Source: DATFVJ01 sp963727015
Lineage (GTDB): Bacteria; Actinomycetota; Actinomycetes; Streptosporangiales; Streptosporangiaceae
Assembly: GCA_963727015.1 (NCBI GenBank)
Contig: CAVSEV010000013.1
Span: 496,001 to 560,000, forward strand
DNA length: 64,000 nt
Reading direction: 5' to 3'
Made by a program: the position numbers and the translations under genes. Each line of letters opens with the position of its first letter. Position 1 is the first letter of the stretch. The notes under the pieces were generated by a model. That model saw only the letters and a list, made by a program, of their open reading frames with translations, made no database searches and was not told where the DNA came from. Positions 33,433 through 41,567 of this stretch are shown piece after piece.

Positions 33433-35766
33433 TTATCCGGTCGGCGGCGGATGAGCGCCCTGGCCGTCAGGCGGATCGGTTCCGCGAGTCAGGGCGGCGA
33501 GCACCCGCTCACGGATCAGCGTGCGCACGTTGTCCCCCACGGGTGGCTGGCCGGTGCTGTCGACCACGTAGAACGCGTCCACCGCCTCAGCGCCGAGCGT
33601 TTCCACCCGCGCGGCCCGCACGTCAAGGCCGCACTCGCCGAGCGCACGGCCGATCCGCCACAGCAGGCCGGGCTCGTCGTGCGCACGCACCTCAACCACG
33701 GCCGCGCTGTGTGAGGCGTCGTCCACCATCGTGACCTTGGGTGGCGCCACAGGGACGCCAGGACGCGGCCGGTATGCCCGCTGCCGCCTGGCTAGCCGCT
33801 CCGCCACGTCGAGGCGGCCTTCCAGCATCCGGTGCAGGTCGCTCTCTATCAGCGCCGCGTCCGGCGGTGCCCCGAACTCAGGCGCGATTGTGAGCACGGT
33901 AACCGCCGTGCCGCCGCTCGCGGTCGCGGTCGCGGACCTGACCGCCAGCCGATGCGAGGCGAGCACGCCGGCCGCCCGCCACAACAGCCCAGGCCGGTCC
34001 GGCGCGACGATGGTCACCTCGCAGTCGTGCACGACCGCGGCCGTGCCGCCGCGCGCGGCAAGCTGCACCTGCCCGGGTGACAGCGGCGCGGGCCGCGGCG
34101 GATCGTCCCCTGCAAGCACGGCGGCGGTGCGGCGCACCAGGTCAGCGACGAGCCCCGCCTTCCATTCGTTCCACGCGGCAGGCCCGGTGGCTTGCGCGTC
34201 CGCGATGGCGAGCGCGTGCAGCAACTCGAGCAGTTGCCTGCTGCCCACGATCTTCGCGACCCGCTGGGCGGTCAACGGATCAGCCAGGTCGCGCCGCGTT
34301 GCTGTCTGCGGTAGCAGGAGATGATGCCGAACGGCTGCCGCGAGCGTCTCCACGTCTTCGGCCGCGAGCCCAAGCCTGTGGCCAACGTCCCGGGCCACCT
34401 CAGCGCCGGAAACGCTGTGGTCTCCCGGCCAGCCCTTGCCGATGTCGTGCAGCAGCGCGCTGAGCAGCAGCAGATCTGGACGTGCGACGTCACGGACGAG
34501 CGACGCGGCCGCCGAGGTGCACTCCACCAGGTGCCGGTCGACGGTGAAGGTGTGCAGCGGGTTGCGCTGCGGCCTGTTGCGCACCCGCTCCCAGTCGGGC
34601 AGCAGTGCGGTGATGAGCTCTTCCTGATCGAGCGCCTCCCACACGCTGATCGCGGCAGGCCCCGCGCCGAGCAGCGCGACAAGCGCGTCCCGCGCCTCGT
34701 CCGGCCAGGGCACCGGCAGCGGCGGGCAGTCACGCAGCCTGGCGAGGGTGCCTGGCGCGAGCGGCAGCCCGCTTCGCGCCGCCGCGGCGGCGGCGCGAAG
34801 CACCATGCTGGGGTCACTCGCCGGGTCGGCGGAACGAGCGAGCACCACCTCGCCGTCCTGCTCGACCACACCCTCGGCGAGCGGCCGGCGCTCTGTACCA
34901 CCGCGCAGGGCCCCGCCGCGCGGCAGGCGCTGGGCCGCGCCCCTGCGCTTGCCGCGCGGCCGCTTGGCCATGCTGCGGTCCACCTGCCACCAAGTGTGAT
35001 CGACGGCGTAGCCGACGGTCCGGCCAGCCTGGGCGAGCGACCGCAGGACCGCGTCCGCGTCGAGCAGGCCGAGGGCGCGCGCCACCTCGTCCTGCTCCTG
35101 CAGCACGAGACGGTCGGTGCCGCGGCCGCTCACCTCGTGCAGGGCATACCGTACATCCATGATCAGTTCGTACGCGGCACGTACCCGGGGTCCGGGTGCG
35201 GGTGCTACCCAGGCCGCGGCGACCGCCTGCATCGCATGCACGTCGCGCATGCCGCCCCGCGCCTCCTTCAAGTCGGGTTCCAGCAGGAAGGCGAGTTCAC
35301 CCCAGCGCTGCGCGCGCTCCGCTCCCATGGCGGACAGTTCGGCGAGGCGGGCCCGCGCCGCGGCCCGCCAGTCGCCGAGCACCGTCTCGCGTAGCTGAGC
35401 GGTGAGCGCCGCATCACCCGCGATATGGCGCGCGTGCAGCATGCCGAGCGCGGCCTTCAGGTCAGCCTGTGCGACCCTTCTCGCCTGTGGCACCGTTCTG
35501 ACCGCGTGGTCAAGTTCTGCGCCAGAATCCCAGACGGGGTACCAGATCCGGTCCGCGAGCGCGCCGACGTCGGGGCGCCCCGCGTGCAGCAGGATGACGT
35601 CCAGGTCGCTGCCAGGGGCGAGCTCGCGGCGGCCGTAACCACCCACGGCGACGAGCGCCACGGCCGGCTCCGCGCCGAGCAGGCCCGCGAGCCACCGGTC
35701 GGCTTCCGCCGTCCGCTGGGCGCGCTGGGCGGCGAAAGACACCCTGGCGATGCCCCTGACTGTCAT
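33433..35766 (-). CDS. glnD: Bifunctional PII uridylyltransferase/uridylyl-removing enzyme
   Basis: 777 aa. It modifies or demodifies the PII protein in response to glutamine. The nucleotidyltransferase motif is 'GGYGRRELAPGSDLDVILLH' (about residues 42-61), followed by 'EPDLKEARGGMRDV'. The HD hydrolase domain is seen as 'LLSALLHDIGKGWPGDHSVSGAEVA'. Two C-terminal ACT domains sense glutamine ('IVAPDRPGLLWRAAGVLA', 'VRAHDEPGLLWRIGRAL'). It lies about 100 bases downstream of glnB. In actinobacteria the partner PII is often adenylylated instead, so the nucleotide used is uncertain. Confidence 0.94.
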   Translation of the reverse strand: MTVRGIARVSFAAQRAQRTAEADRWLAGLLGAEPAVALVAVGGYGRRELAPGSDLDVILLHAGRPDVGALADRIWYPVWDSGAELDHAVRTVPQARRVAQADLKAALGMLHARHIAGDAALTAQLRETVLGDWRAAARARLAELSAMGAERAQRWGELAFLLEPDLKEARGGMRDVHAMQAVAAAWVAPAPGPRVRAAYELIMDVRYALHEVSGRGTDRLVLQEQDEVARALGLLDADAVLRSLAQAGRTVGYAVDHTWWQVDRSMAKRPRGKRRGAAQRLPRGGALRGGTERRPLAEGVVEQDGEVVLARSADPASDPSMVLRAAAAAARSGLPLAPGTLARLRDCPPLPVPWPDEARDALVALLGAGPAAISVWEALDQEELITALLPDWERVRNRPQRNPLHTFTVDRHLVECTSAAASLVRDVARPDLLLLSALLHDIGKGWPGDHSVSGAEVARDVGHRLGLAAEDVETLAAAVRHHLLLPQTATRRDLADPLTAQRVAKIVGSRQLLELLHALAIADAQATGPAAWNEWKAGLVADLVRRTAAVLAGDDPPRPAPLSPGQVQLAARGGTAAVVHDCEVTIVAPDRPGLLWRAAGVLASHRLAVRSATATASGGTAVTVLTIAPEFGAPPDAALIESDLHRMLEGRLDVAERLARRQRAYRPRPGVPVAPPKVTMVDDASHSAAVVEVRAHDEPGLLWRIGRALGECGLDVRAARVETLGAEAVDAFYVVDSTGQPPVGDNVRTLIRERVLAALTRGTDPPDGQGAHPPPTG

Positions 35767-35863
35767 GCTGCTCCCCCCACCTGCCTGTCGCTATCTCGCC
35801 GCGCTGCCCACGGCGCATTCAGACGGCCAACTATGGGGGGTGACCGCACGACAGCCGTTGGCC

Positions 35864-36202
35864 CTAGATCGCGTCCGGGCCGCGTTCTCCGGTTCTGACC
35901 CTGATGACGGACTCGACCGGGACGGACCAGACCTTTCCGTCTCCGATCCGGCCGGTCTGCGCTGCCTTGACGATGACGTCGATCAGATCATCGACGTCCT
36001 CGTCATCTGTGAGCACCTCGACGCGCACCTTCGGTACCAGGTCCACCTGGTACTCGGCGCCTCTGTACACCTCGGTGTGACCACGCTGCCTGCCGTATCC
36101 GCTGGCCTCGGTGACCGTCAAGCCGCGCACGCCGAACGCCTGCAAAGCTGCCTTCACCTCATCGAGCTTGAACGGCTTGATGACGGCCGTGATGAGCCTC
36201 AT
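35864..36202 (-). CDS. glnB: Nitrogen regulatory protein PII
   Basis: 112 aa, exact family length, from the ATG at 36202 (MRLITAVIKPFKLDEVKAAL). The T-loop 'GYGRQRGHTEVYRGAEYQVDLVPK' has Tyr51, the modified residue. The C-terminal 'GKVWSVPVESVIRVRTGERG' completes the nucleotide site. It signals carbon and nitrogen status by binding 2-oxoglutarate and ATP/ADP. The usual upstream amtB ammonium channel gene is absent. Instead a 15-bp tandem repeat lies 50-140 bases upstream. Confidence 0.96.
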   Translation of the reverse strand: MRLITAVIKPFKLDEVKAALQAFGVRGLTVTEASGYGRQRGHTEVYRGAEYQVDLVPKVRVEVLTDDEDVDDLIDVIVKAAQTGRIGDGKVWSVPVESVIRVRTGERGPDAI

Positions 36203-36253
36203 CCCTGCACCAGCTCCTCTGCCCTTAACCCTGCTGCGCTCTGACCTTTTACC

Positions 36254-36340
36254 CTCTGACCTGCTGTCCTCTGACCTGCTGTCCTCTGACCTGCTGTCCT
36301 CTGACCTGCTGTCCTCTGACCTGCTGTCCTCTGACCTGCT
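36254..36340. repeat. 15-bp tandem repeat (six units) upstream of glnB
   Basis: Unit CTCTGACCTGCTGTC, six nearly perfect copies at 36254-36340. On the minus strand it would encode RSEDS repeats in frame with glnB, but the glnB family start is downstream at 36202. So it is most likely leader DNA, possibly transcribed. Confidence 0.88.
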
Positions 36341-36775
36341 GACATGCCACCTGCCCGCAAGCGGACGCGGAGGCGCCACCGGTCAGCGGGCTGGTCCGCC
36401 CCAACCCTGGCACGAGCATTCACGCGCGTGCACGTCAGGCGTGGTCTACGCTCGTGCTTGGTGCCGCGGTGCGGCCTGCCATGACTTTCCGCCAGCGGCG
36501 TTTCGCCACGTGCCGCGGCGTGTTTCGGCCGCGTGAAACCAGCGGCTGCAATGTTACGCCGGTGTTTCGGGCGGTCCCGTGAGGCTGCGGGGTCACCGGT
36601 TTGAACGACCATTCTAGGCCCTTTGACCCTAGTGGCCGGCTGTGACCCTAGGTGACTATCCCTCGTGGAGCGGTGGGCCGTGAAGGCTAACGAATCCCTG
36701 CGTCGGCGCGGCCCACCGCGAACGGGGCGTAGACCGGGAACAGGTTGAGCTCCCTGACCTGAACCACGGTCTGCC

Positions 36776-36826
36776 ATGATCGCGGTGGAATCTTCGTCAT
36801 ATTGACGGAGAATCCACCGCGATCAT
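36776..36826. repeat. 51-bp nested palindrome
   Basis: ATGATCGCGGTGGA at the left pairs with TCCACCGCGATCAT at the right (14 of 14). Inside, CGTCA-TAT-TGACG forms a second perfect arm. The two are separated by short unpaired stretches. There is no T-run and no adjacent gene end, so a protein-binding site or extragenic palindrome is likelier than a terminator. Confidence 0.75.
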
Positions 36827-37273
36827 TGGTTTGCGCCGGTCCTGGCCGTGCGACCGTTCCGGCCGCACCGATCACCGCACCTCGGCTCGCGCGCCGACAC
36901 CGGCCACCATTCCGCCGGCGAGACGGGCCGATTCGGCTAGCGAACTCGCGACCATCGTCTTCTCGTCTCCGGCAGCTGCCCACACAATCCAGAGCCTGGC
37001 CAGCCAGGCATCAACCACGGCGCGTAGCCGCCGCGGATGGCCGCCGCCGGTGGCAGCCGCAGATGGCCGCCGCCGCGGGTGCGCCGCGGGAAGCCGCCGA
37101 CGGTGGCAGCCGCAGGTGGCACGAGCCTGCTTTCCGGGCAAGGTGCGCACGTTGCCGCCAGCATCCGGCCGACCCCGCCCCAGCCACACCATGATGCTCA
37201 CGCGACCCGGCTAGGTGGTCCCTAAGTCGTGGCGGATCGCTGATCCCATGCCGCTGGCGGGTGACACCCCGGC

Positions 37274-37340
37274 CATGATCCGCGACCGTGTGAAGTTGCC
37301 CGCAAATAGCGCTGGCAGGTTAACACGAACAGGGATCATG
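37274..37340 (-). repeat. 67-bp dispersed element, copy 2 (inverted relative to copy 1)
   Basis: This copy has perfect 8-bp inverted ends (CATGATCC and GGATCATG). It aligns to 18890-18956 at 58 of 67 positions in opposite orientation. Both copies lie in gene-free repeat-rich DNA. Confidence 0.72.
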
Positions 37341-37470
37341 AACGGTCCGCTCCCGGCTGCTGCGAAATGCCGCCCCCGCCGACTGGTGTGCAGCGCAGCC
37401 CGGGCCGGCCGACGCGACGTACCGTTCGAGCTCAGCGACGCTGGCGGGTTCCGCGCACCGGACATGACAC

Positions 37471-37633
37471 GGGATGCGCGGGATGCGCGGGATGCGCGGG
37501 ATGCGCGGGATGCGCGGGATGCGCGGGATGCGCGGGATGCGCGGGATGCGCGGGATGCGCGGGATGCGCGGGATGCACGGGATGCGCGGGATGCGCGGGA
37601 TGCGCGGGACGCGGGATGCGCGGGATGCGCGGG
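37471..37633. repeat. 9-bp satellite (GGGATGCGC), about 18 units
   Basis: An almost perfect run of GGGATGCGC over about 163 bases, with one GCACGG variant and one slipped unit near 37609. It would encode DAR or SRA repeats in open frames, but has no start signal or domain, so it is treated as noncoding minisatellite DNA. Confidence 0.92.
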
Positions 37634-37797
37634 AACGTTCAGCTTGATCAACTGCGCTACCGCAGCCATAAGATTACGCTGGATAACGAGCTCATGTGAC
37701 TACGTTGGCAGCGCCAGTGGTCTGACCGGGCTACGGCGCGGCCGCGGTGCCTGGCATCGTGGTGGCAACCTATGTGGTGGCGGCAAGGAGGCTGACC

Positions 37798-38202
37798 ATG
37801 ACATTTACCGACAAGGAACGTTCCTACCTCGACAGCCAGCTGCTCGGACGGCTGGCCACGATCGGCCCGGACGGGGGACCACGCAACGTTCCCGTCGGTT
37901 TCCACCTCAACCACGATCTCGGCACCATCGACATCGGCGGCCATAACCTCGGCGCAAGCCAGAAGTTCCGCAATGTTCGCCGCGACGCCCGCGTCTCCTT
38001 CGTCGTCGACGACCTCGCCTCGGTCAATCCGTGGACACCCCGGTTCATGGAGATCCGCGGTACCGCGGAGGCGCTTGAGTCGGGCGGCGAGGAACTTGGT
38101 CCCGGCTTCGGGACCGAGCTGATCCGCATCACGCCCACCCGCATCATCGCGTTTGGCATCGACGAGAGCCGCACCGCACGTAAGGTCCCTTCGCCTTCCT
38201 AG
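37798..38202 (+). CDS. PPOX-class F420-dependent family protein
   Basis: 134 aa, split beta-barrel flavin/F420-binding fold. Pattern: 'LGRLATIGPDGGPRNVPVGFHLNHDLGTIDI', 'NVRRDARVSFVVDDL', 'RFMEIRGTAEAL'. It ends with 'LIRITPTRIIAFGID', typical of the actinobacterial PPOX F420 subfamily. The ATG at 37798 is chosen for the AAGGAGG 6 bases upstream. Members reduce small molecules or bind cofactor only. F420 synthesis is represented in this window by cofC. The substrate is unknown. Confidence 0.85.
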   Translation: MTFTDKERSYLDSQLLGRLATIGPDGGPRNVPVGFHLNHDLGTIDIGGHNLGASQKFRNVRRDARVSFVVDDLASVNPWTPRFMEIRGTAEALESGGEELGPGFGTELIRITPTRIIAFGIDESRTARKVPSPS

Positions 38203-38250
38203 CGTTCGCACGGGCGTACCGGGGATCGCAGGAGGCAGCTCGGGCGCGGC

Positions 38251-39414
38251 TCAGCCGCCGAGGATCGCGTCGACGAATGTCTCTGGCTCGAACGGCGCCA
38301 GATCGTCACGGCCTTCGCCGAGCCCCACGAGCTTCACCGGAACGCCAAGCTCACGCTGAACCGCGATGACGATTCCGCCCTTGGCGGTGCCGTCCAGCTT
38401 GGTCAGCACGATCCCGGTGACGTCGACGGCCTCCGCGAAGACGCGTGCTTGCCGCAGGCCGTTCTGGCCGGTGGTCGCGTCGAGCACGAGCAGGACCTCG
38501 TCCACGGGTACCTGCTTCTCGACCACCCGCTTCACCTTGCCGAGTTCGTCCATCAGCCCGGTCTTGGTGTGCAGCCGGCCTGCGGTGTCCACGATGACCA
38601 CGTCGACGCCCGCGGCGATGCCCTCGCGTACCGACTCGAACGCCACGCTGGCCGGATCCGCGCCCTCCCTGTCGGACCTGACGACCTGGGCGCCGACCCG
38701 CGCTCCCCAGGTCTGCAACTGGTCCACCGCCGCGGCACGGAAGGTGTCCGCCGCACCGAGCAGCACGGTTCGCCCGTCCCCCACCAGCGCACGCGCCAGC
38801 TTCCCGCACGTCGTGGTCTTGCCGGTGCCGTTTACCCCGACCATGAGCACAACGGCGGGCCGGCTGCCGCCCGGGTCCAGCTTCAGCGCCCGCTGGCCGC
38901 CGGTGTCGATCTGCGTGAGCAGTTCGGCCTTCAGCAGGGCCCGCACCTCGCCCGGGCTGCGGGTGCCGAGCACCTTCACCTTGGTTCGCAGGTCCTCCAC
39001 GATCTGGCGGCTCGGCGTCACACCGACATCGGCGGTGATGAGGGTGTCTTCGATCTCCTCCCATGCATCCTCATCCAGGGCGTCCCTGGACAGCAGGCCG
39101 AGGAGCACCGACCCGAACGCTCCTTGCGACTTCGCCAGCCTCGCCCGCAGCCGGACCATCCGCCCGGCCGATGGGGGCGGTCTTTCGATCTCCGGTATGA
39201 CCAGGGCGTCTGGGACGAGCGGTGCCTCGGGCGCGATGGTGCCCGTCGCACCGGCCTCGCCGGTCACCTCAGGGCCGGCCTGCCGCCCCTCGGCGGGCGG
39301 CGCAGGCGGCGCCGGCGGCACGGCGCGCTGCCTCCTGCCTGGACGCAGGAAGTACACCCCACCGCCGACGATGAGCACGACGAAGATAGCGATAATCAGG
39401 ATCAGATAAGCCAT
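38251..39414 (-). CDS. ftsY: Signal recognition particle receptor FtsY
   Basis: About 387 aa from the ATG at 39414 (MAYLILIIAIF). A transmembrane anchor comes first, then a Pro/Ala-rich linker, then the NG domain with 'GVNGTGKTTTCGKLA', 'DTFRAAAVDQLQTW', 'DTAGRLHTKTGLMDEL', 'TKLDGTAKGG' and 'GLGEGRDDLAPFEPETFVDAILG'. It docks SRP-ribosome complexes at the membrane. The N-terminal membrane span is typical of actinobacteria. In related genomes smc is the immediate neighbour, but here two secretion-type genes intervene. Confidence 0.95.
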   Translation of the reverse strand: MAYLILIIAIFVVLIVGGGVYFLRPGRRQRAVPPAPPAPPAEGRQAGPEVTGEAGATGTIAPEAPLVPDALVIPEIERPPPSAGRMVRLRARLAKSQGAFGSVLLGLLSRDALDEDAWEEIEDTLITADVGVTPSRQIVEDLRTKVKVLGTRSPGEVRALLKAELLTQIDTGGQRALKLDPGGSRPAVVLMVGVNGTGKTTTCGKLARALVGDGRTVLLGAADTFRAAAVDQLQTWGARVGAQVVRSDREGADPASVAFESVREGIAAGVDVVIVDTAGRLHTKTGLMDELGKVKRVVEKQVPVDEVLLVLDATTGQNGLRQARVFAEAVDVTGIVLTKLDGTAKGGIVIAVQRELGVPVKLVGLGEGRDDLAPFEPETFVDAILGG

Positions 39415-39692
39415 GGCGGTCCCAGTCTCGCAGACGGCGGGTTCGCACGAAACGCCCGCGGCGCTCAAGACCCGAGTAGATCAAAATCGCGGGCCGTGCC
39501 AGGGAGGTGGCGAGATCCCAGCGCAAGCCGTTTGGTCTTGGCGTTTGAAGTCCCAGCGTTGCCCGTGTCGCAGCAGGCTGAGTGACGGTGAGCAAGCGAG
39601 CCACCCAGCTATCGGCCGAGGGGCGGCGTCACGCCTGGCAAGGTTCGATTGACTCCGCAGCCGCAATCCTGCGCGGCCCAGTCAATCCCGTC

Positions 39693-41021
39693 TCAATAGC
39701 CAACGTACGGTTGACCGTCGTGCACGGCGGCGACACCTGGAACGTTGTCCAGGGAGCCATAACGAGCCAGGGCGTAGCGCACGCCAGCGATGATGTTGTC
39801 GACGGGGTTATAGATGTCGCCATGCCCCGGCAGCGCATACGCATTGAAGGTCGGGCCGATTGTCTGCATAATGCCGATCGACGGGGTGCCCGCAGCAGCA
39901 TTCGAATCCCAATTGTTGATGGCGGTGGGGCTGCCGCCTGATTCGTGCTGGATGATGATCCAGATGTCCTGCGGGCTGAGCTTGGACGCCGGGATGCCCT
40001 GGGCTTCGAGAATCTTGGTCGCCTGGCCGATCCACCCGGTCACCTGCTGCGGCGGTGCAGGTCCGCTCGACGCTGACGGTGCGCCCATGAGGACCGCACC
40101 GGCCGTCTGCGCGCTGCCGCCGGACACGGGCCGGCCATCAAGGGACCCGGATGATGGCGTGGCGCCGGCACTTGCCGCAACGGACGTTCCGGCAGAAGCC
40201 GGCGAGCCCGCCGGGGCGCCAGAACCCGAAGAACCCGTCCCGGAAGCCGGCGAACCCGGGATACCGGAATCCGACGAGCCCGCCGGGACGCCGGAAGCCG
40301 GCGAGCCTGGGGCACCGGAAGCCGAAGATCCCGCGGTGCCGCCAGCGCCCGGTGAGTGTGGCGCACCGCCTCGGCCGCCCGTTCCCGGCAGGTTGCCCGG
40401 GCTCCGCTGCGGCACCGGGCCCCAGCCGCCCGGCGTTGCCCAGCTTGGCAGGAAGCCGGGTGCGCCTGCCTGCGGCAGCGCGCTGAAGGTCCTGTTCAGC
40501 CGGCTCAGATCGCCTGTCAGCGCGGCCTGGGCGCGGTCAAGTGCCTGCTGTACCTGCGCGACCTTGGGGCGTGCGGCCGCAACCGCCTCCGCGGTAAGGC
40601 CGCTGATCTGCCCGTTGAGCTGAGCGGAAGTCGCCTGGGGGTTGGCCGCCCTGAACTGTGACACCTCGCCGAGCAGATTTTCGCAGATGTTCTCCACCGA
40701 CACGTGCGCCTCTTCAAGCGCCCCAGCTACCCCGCGTAACTCCCGCGCGGCCGCGTCGAGGGCCTGCTCCGCGCCGCGCCCCGCCGCGCCGAACCTGCCC
40801 ATGAAGGCGGCGAACGCGCTGGCCGAGCTGCCCTGCCATTCATGCCCGACGTCGGCGACCGCCGCCTGCACTTTCCCCGTATGGGTGGCGCAGTCACCCG
40901 CCGCCGCAGACCAGCGACTCGCGATGTCACGTATCGCCGCCGGGTTCCCATGGACCTGCGCGGCAAGCGCAGCCAGGGCCTCGCCACCCGGCAGGCCTGC
41001 GACCTCGTCCGAAGCACTCAT
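39693..41021 (-). CDS. WXG100-like protein fused to a lytic transglycosylase (SLT) domain
   Basis: 442 aa. The N-terminal 170 residues are helical with the WXG-type turn 'EWQGSSASAFAAFMGRFGAAG', as in type VII secretion substrates. Residues of about 190-320 are a Gly/Ser/Pro/Ala linker with ASGAPGSPASG-type repeats. The C-terminal 110 residues are a lysozyme-like SLT domain: 'IIIQHESGGSPTAINNWDSNAAAGTPSIGIMQTIGPTFNAYA' with the catalytic Glu in QHESGG, and 'NIIAGVRYALARYGSLDNVPG'. There is no signal peptide. It is probably a type VII-secreted peptidoglycan hydrolase. It follows the small secretion partner gene by 6 bases. Confidence 0.85.
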   Translation of the reverse strand: MSASDEVAGLPGGEALAALAAQVHGNPAAIRDIASRWSAAAGDCATHTGKVQAAVADVGHEWQGSSASAFAAFMGRFGAAGRGAEQALDAAARELRGVAGALEEAHVSVENICENLLGEVSQFRAANPQATSAQLNGQISGLTAEAVAAARPKVAQVQQALDRAQAALTGDLSRLNRTFSALPQAGAPGFLPSWATPGGWGPVPQRSPGNLPGTGGRGGAPHSPGAGGTAGSSASGAPGSPASGVPAGSSDSGIPGSPASGTGSSGSGAPAGSPASAGTSVAASAGATPSSGSLDGRPVSGGSAQTAGAVLMGAPSASSGPAPPQQVTGWIGQATKILEAQGIPASKLSPQDIWIIIQHESGGSPTAINNWDSNAAAGTPSIGIMQTIGPTFNAYALPGHGDIYNPVDNIIAGVRYALARYGSLDNVPGVAAVHDGQPYVGY

Positions 41022-41027
41022 GTGAGC

Positions 41028-41336
41028 TCAGCTGACGGTCTGGATCGCGTCAACGTTGGCCTGCTCGGCCGCGCTGACTCCGTGCCTGACGGTGTCGAGT
41101 GCCCGCTCGACGCCGCGAAGGAACGTCTCCGCGGCGGCGAATCCGCCGCCCGCCGCTGCGTCCACCTGGCCAGCGAGACCGGCAACCGGTTCAGCGGCCA
41201 GCAGCGTGCCGAATATTCGCACATCGATCTGCGGGCTGGAAAATCCGTCCGCGATCCCGCCGAATTGCCCGGCCTGCGTGAGCATGGAGCCCCGGCACCT
41301 GTCCAACGCGTCGAAATCTGCCGTAAAGCCCCTCAT
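41028..41336 (-). CDS. ESX-type secretion-associated small helical protein (DUF2580-like)
   Basis: About 102 aa from the ATG at 41336 (MRGFTADFDALDRC). It has two predicted helices separated by a Gly-rich turn and ends in 'VERALDTVRHGVSAAEQANVDAIQTVS', resembling actinobacterial type VII secretion target proteins of about 100 aa. Six bases separate it from the WXG100-SLT gene, so the two probably act as a pair, one as secretion partner. No EccC or other core secretion gene is present in the window. Confidence 0.65.
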   Translation of the reverse strand: MRGFTADFDALDRCRGSMLTQAGQFGGIADGFSSPQIDVRIFGTLLAAEPVAGLAGQVDAAAGGGFAAAETFLRGVERALDTVRHGVSAAEQANVDAIQTVS

Positions 41337-41434
41337 GGCAACTCTCCCGTTAGCGCTCGGGCGCCAGAAACCCATGCCAGAGTAACCGGCAGAGCGCGCA
41401 CCGTGCTACCTATTGCGCCGACATGACCTCAGGC

Positions 41435-41567
41435 GGTGGCGCGCTCGCGCAGCAGCTAGGCGGTGGCGGGCTCGCGCAGCCGCTGGCGGTGGCGCGCTCG
41501 CGCGGCAGCCAGCCGGTGGCGCGCTCGCGCAGCAGCTAGGCGGTGGCGGGCTCGCGCAGCCGCTGGC
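41435..41567. repeat. 80-bp tandem duplication across the 3' end of smc
   Basis: About 53 bases beginning GGTGGCGCGCTCGCGCAGCA occur at 41435 and again at 41515. The second copy contains the last codons and the TAG stop of smc (41536-41538). The duplication therefore extends the region downstream of the stop without changing the protein end. Confidence 0.85.

Larger units (their letters stand above)
36341..37797. other. 1.4-kb gene-free, repeat-rich region
   Basis: No open frame here has a family resemblance. It holds a 51-bp palindrome (36776-36826), degenerate GATGGCCGCCGC-type repeats (37020-37120), the second copy of the 67-bp element (37274-37340) and a 9-bp satellite (37471-37633). This is the place where amtB would be expected in related genomes. 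Confidence 0.5.

Noticed and set aside
37471..37633. Repeat protein (DAR or SRA repeats) encoded by the 9-bp satellite
   Set aside because: No start signal or conserved flank. Open in several frames only because the unit is 9 bases.
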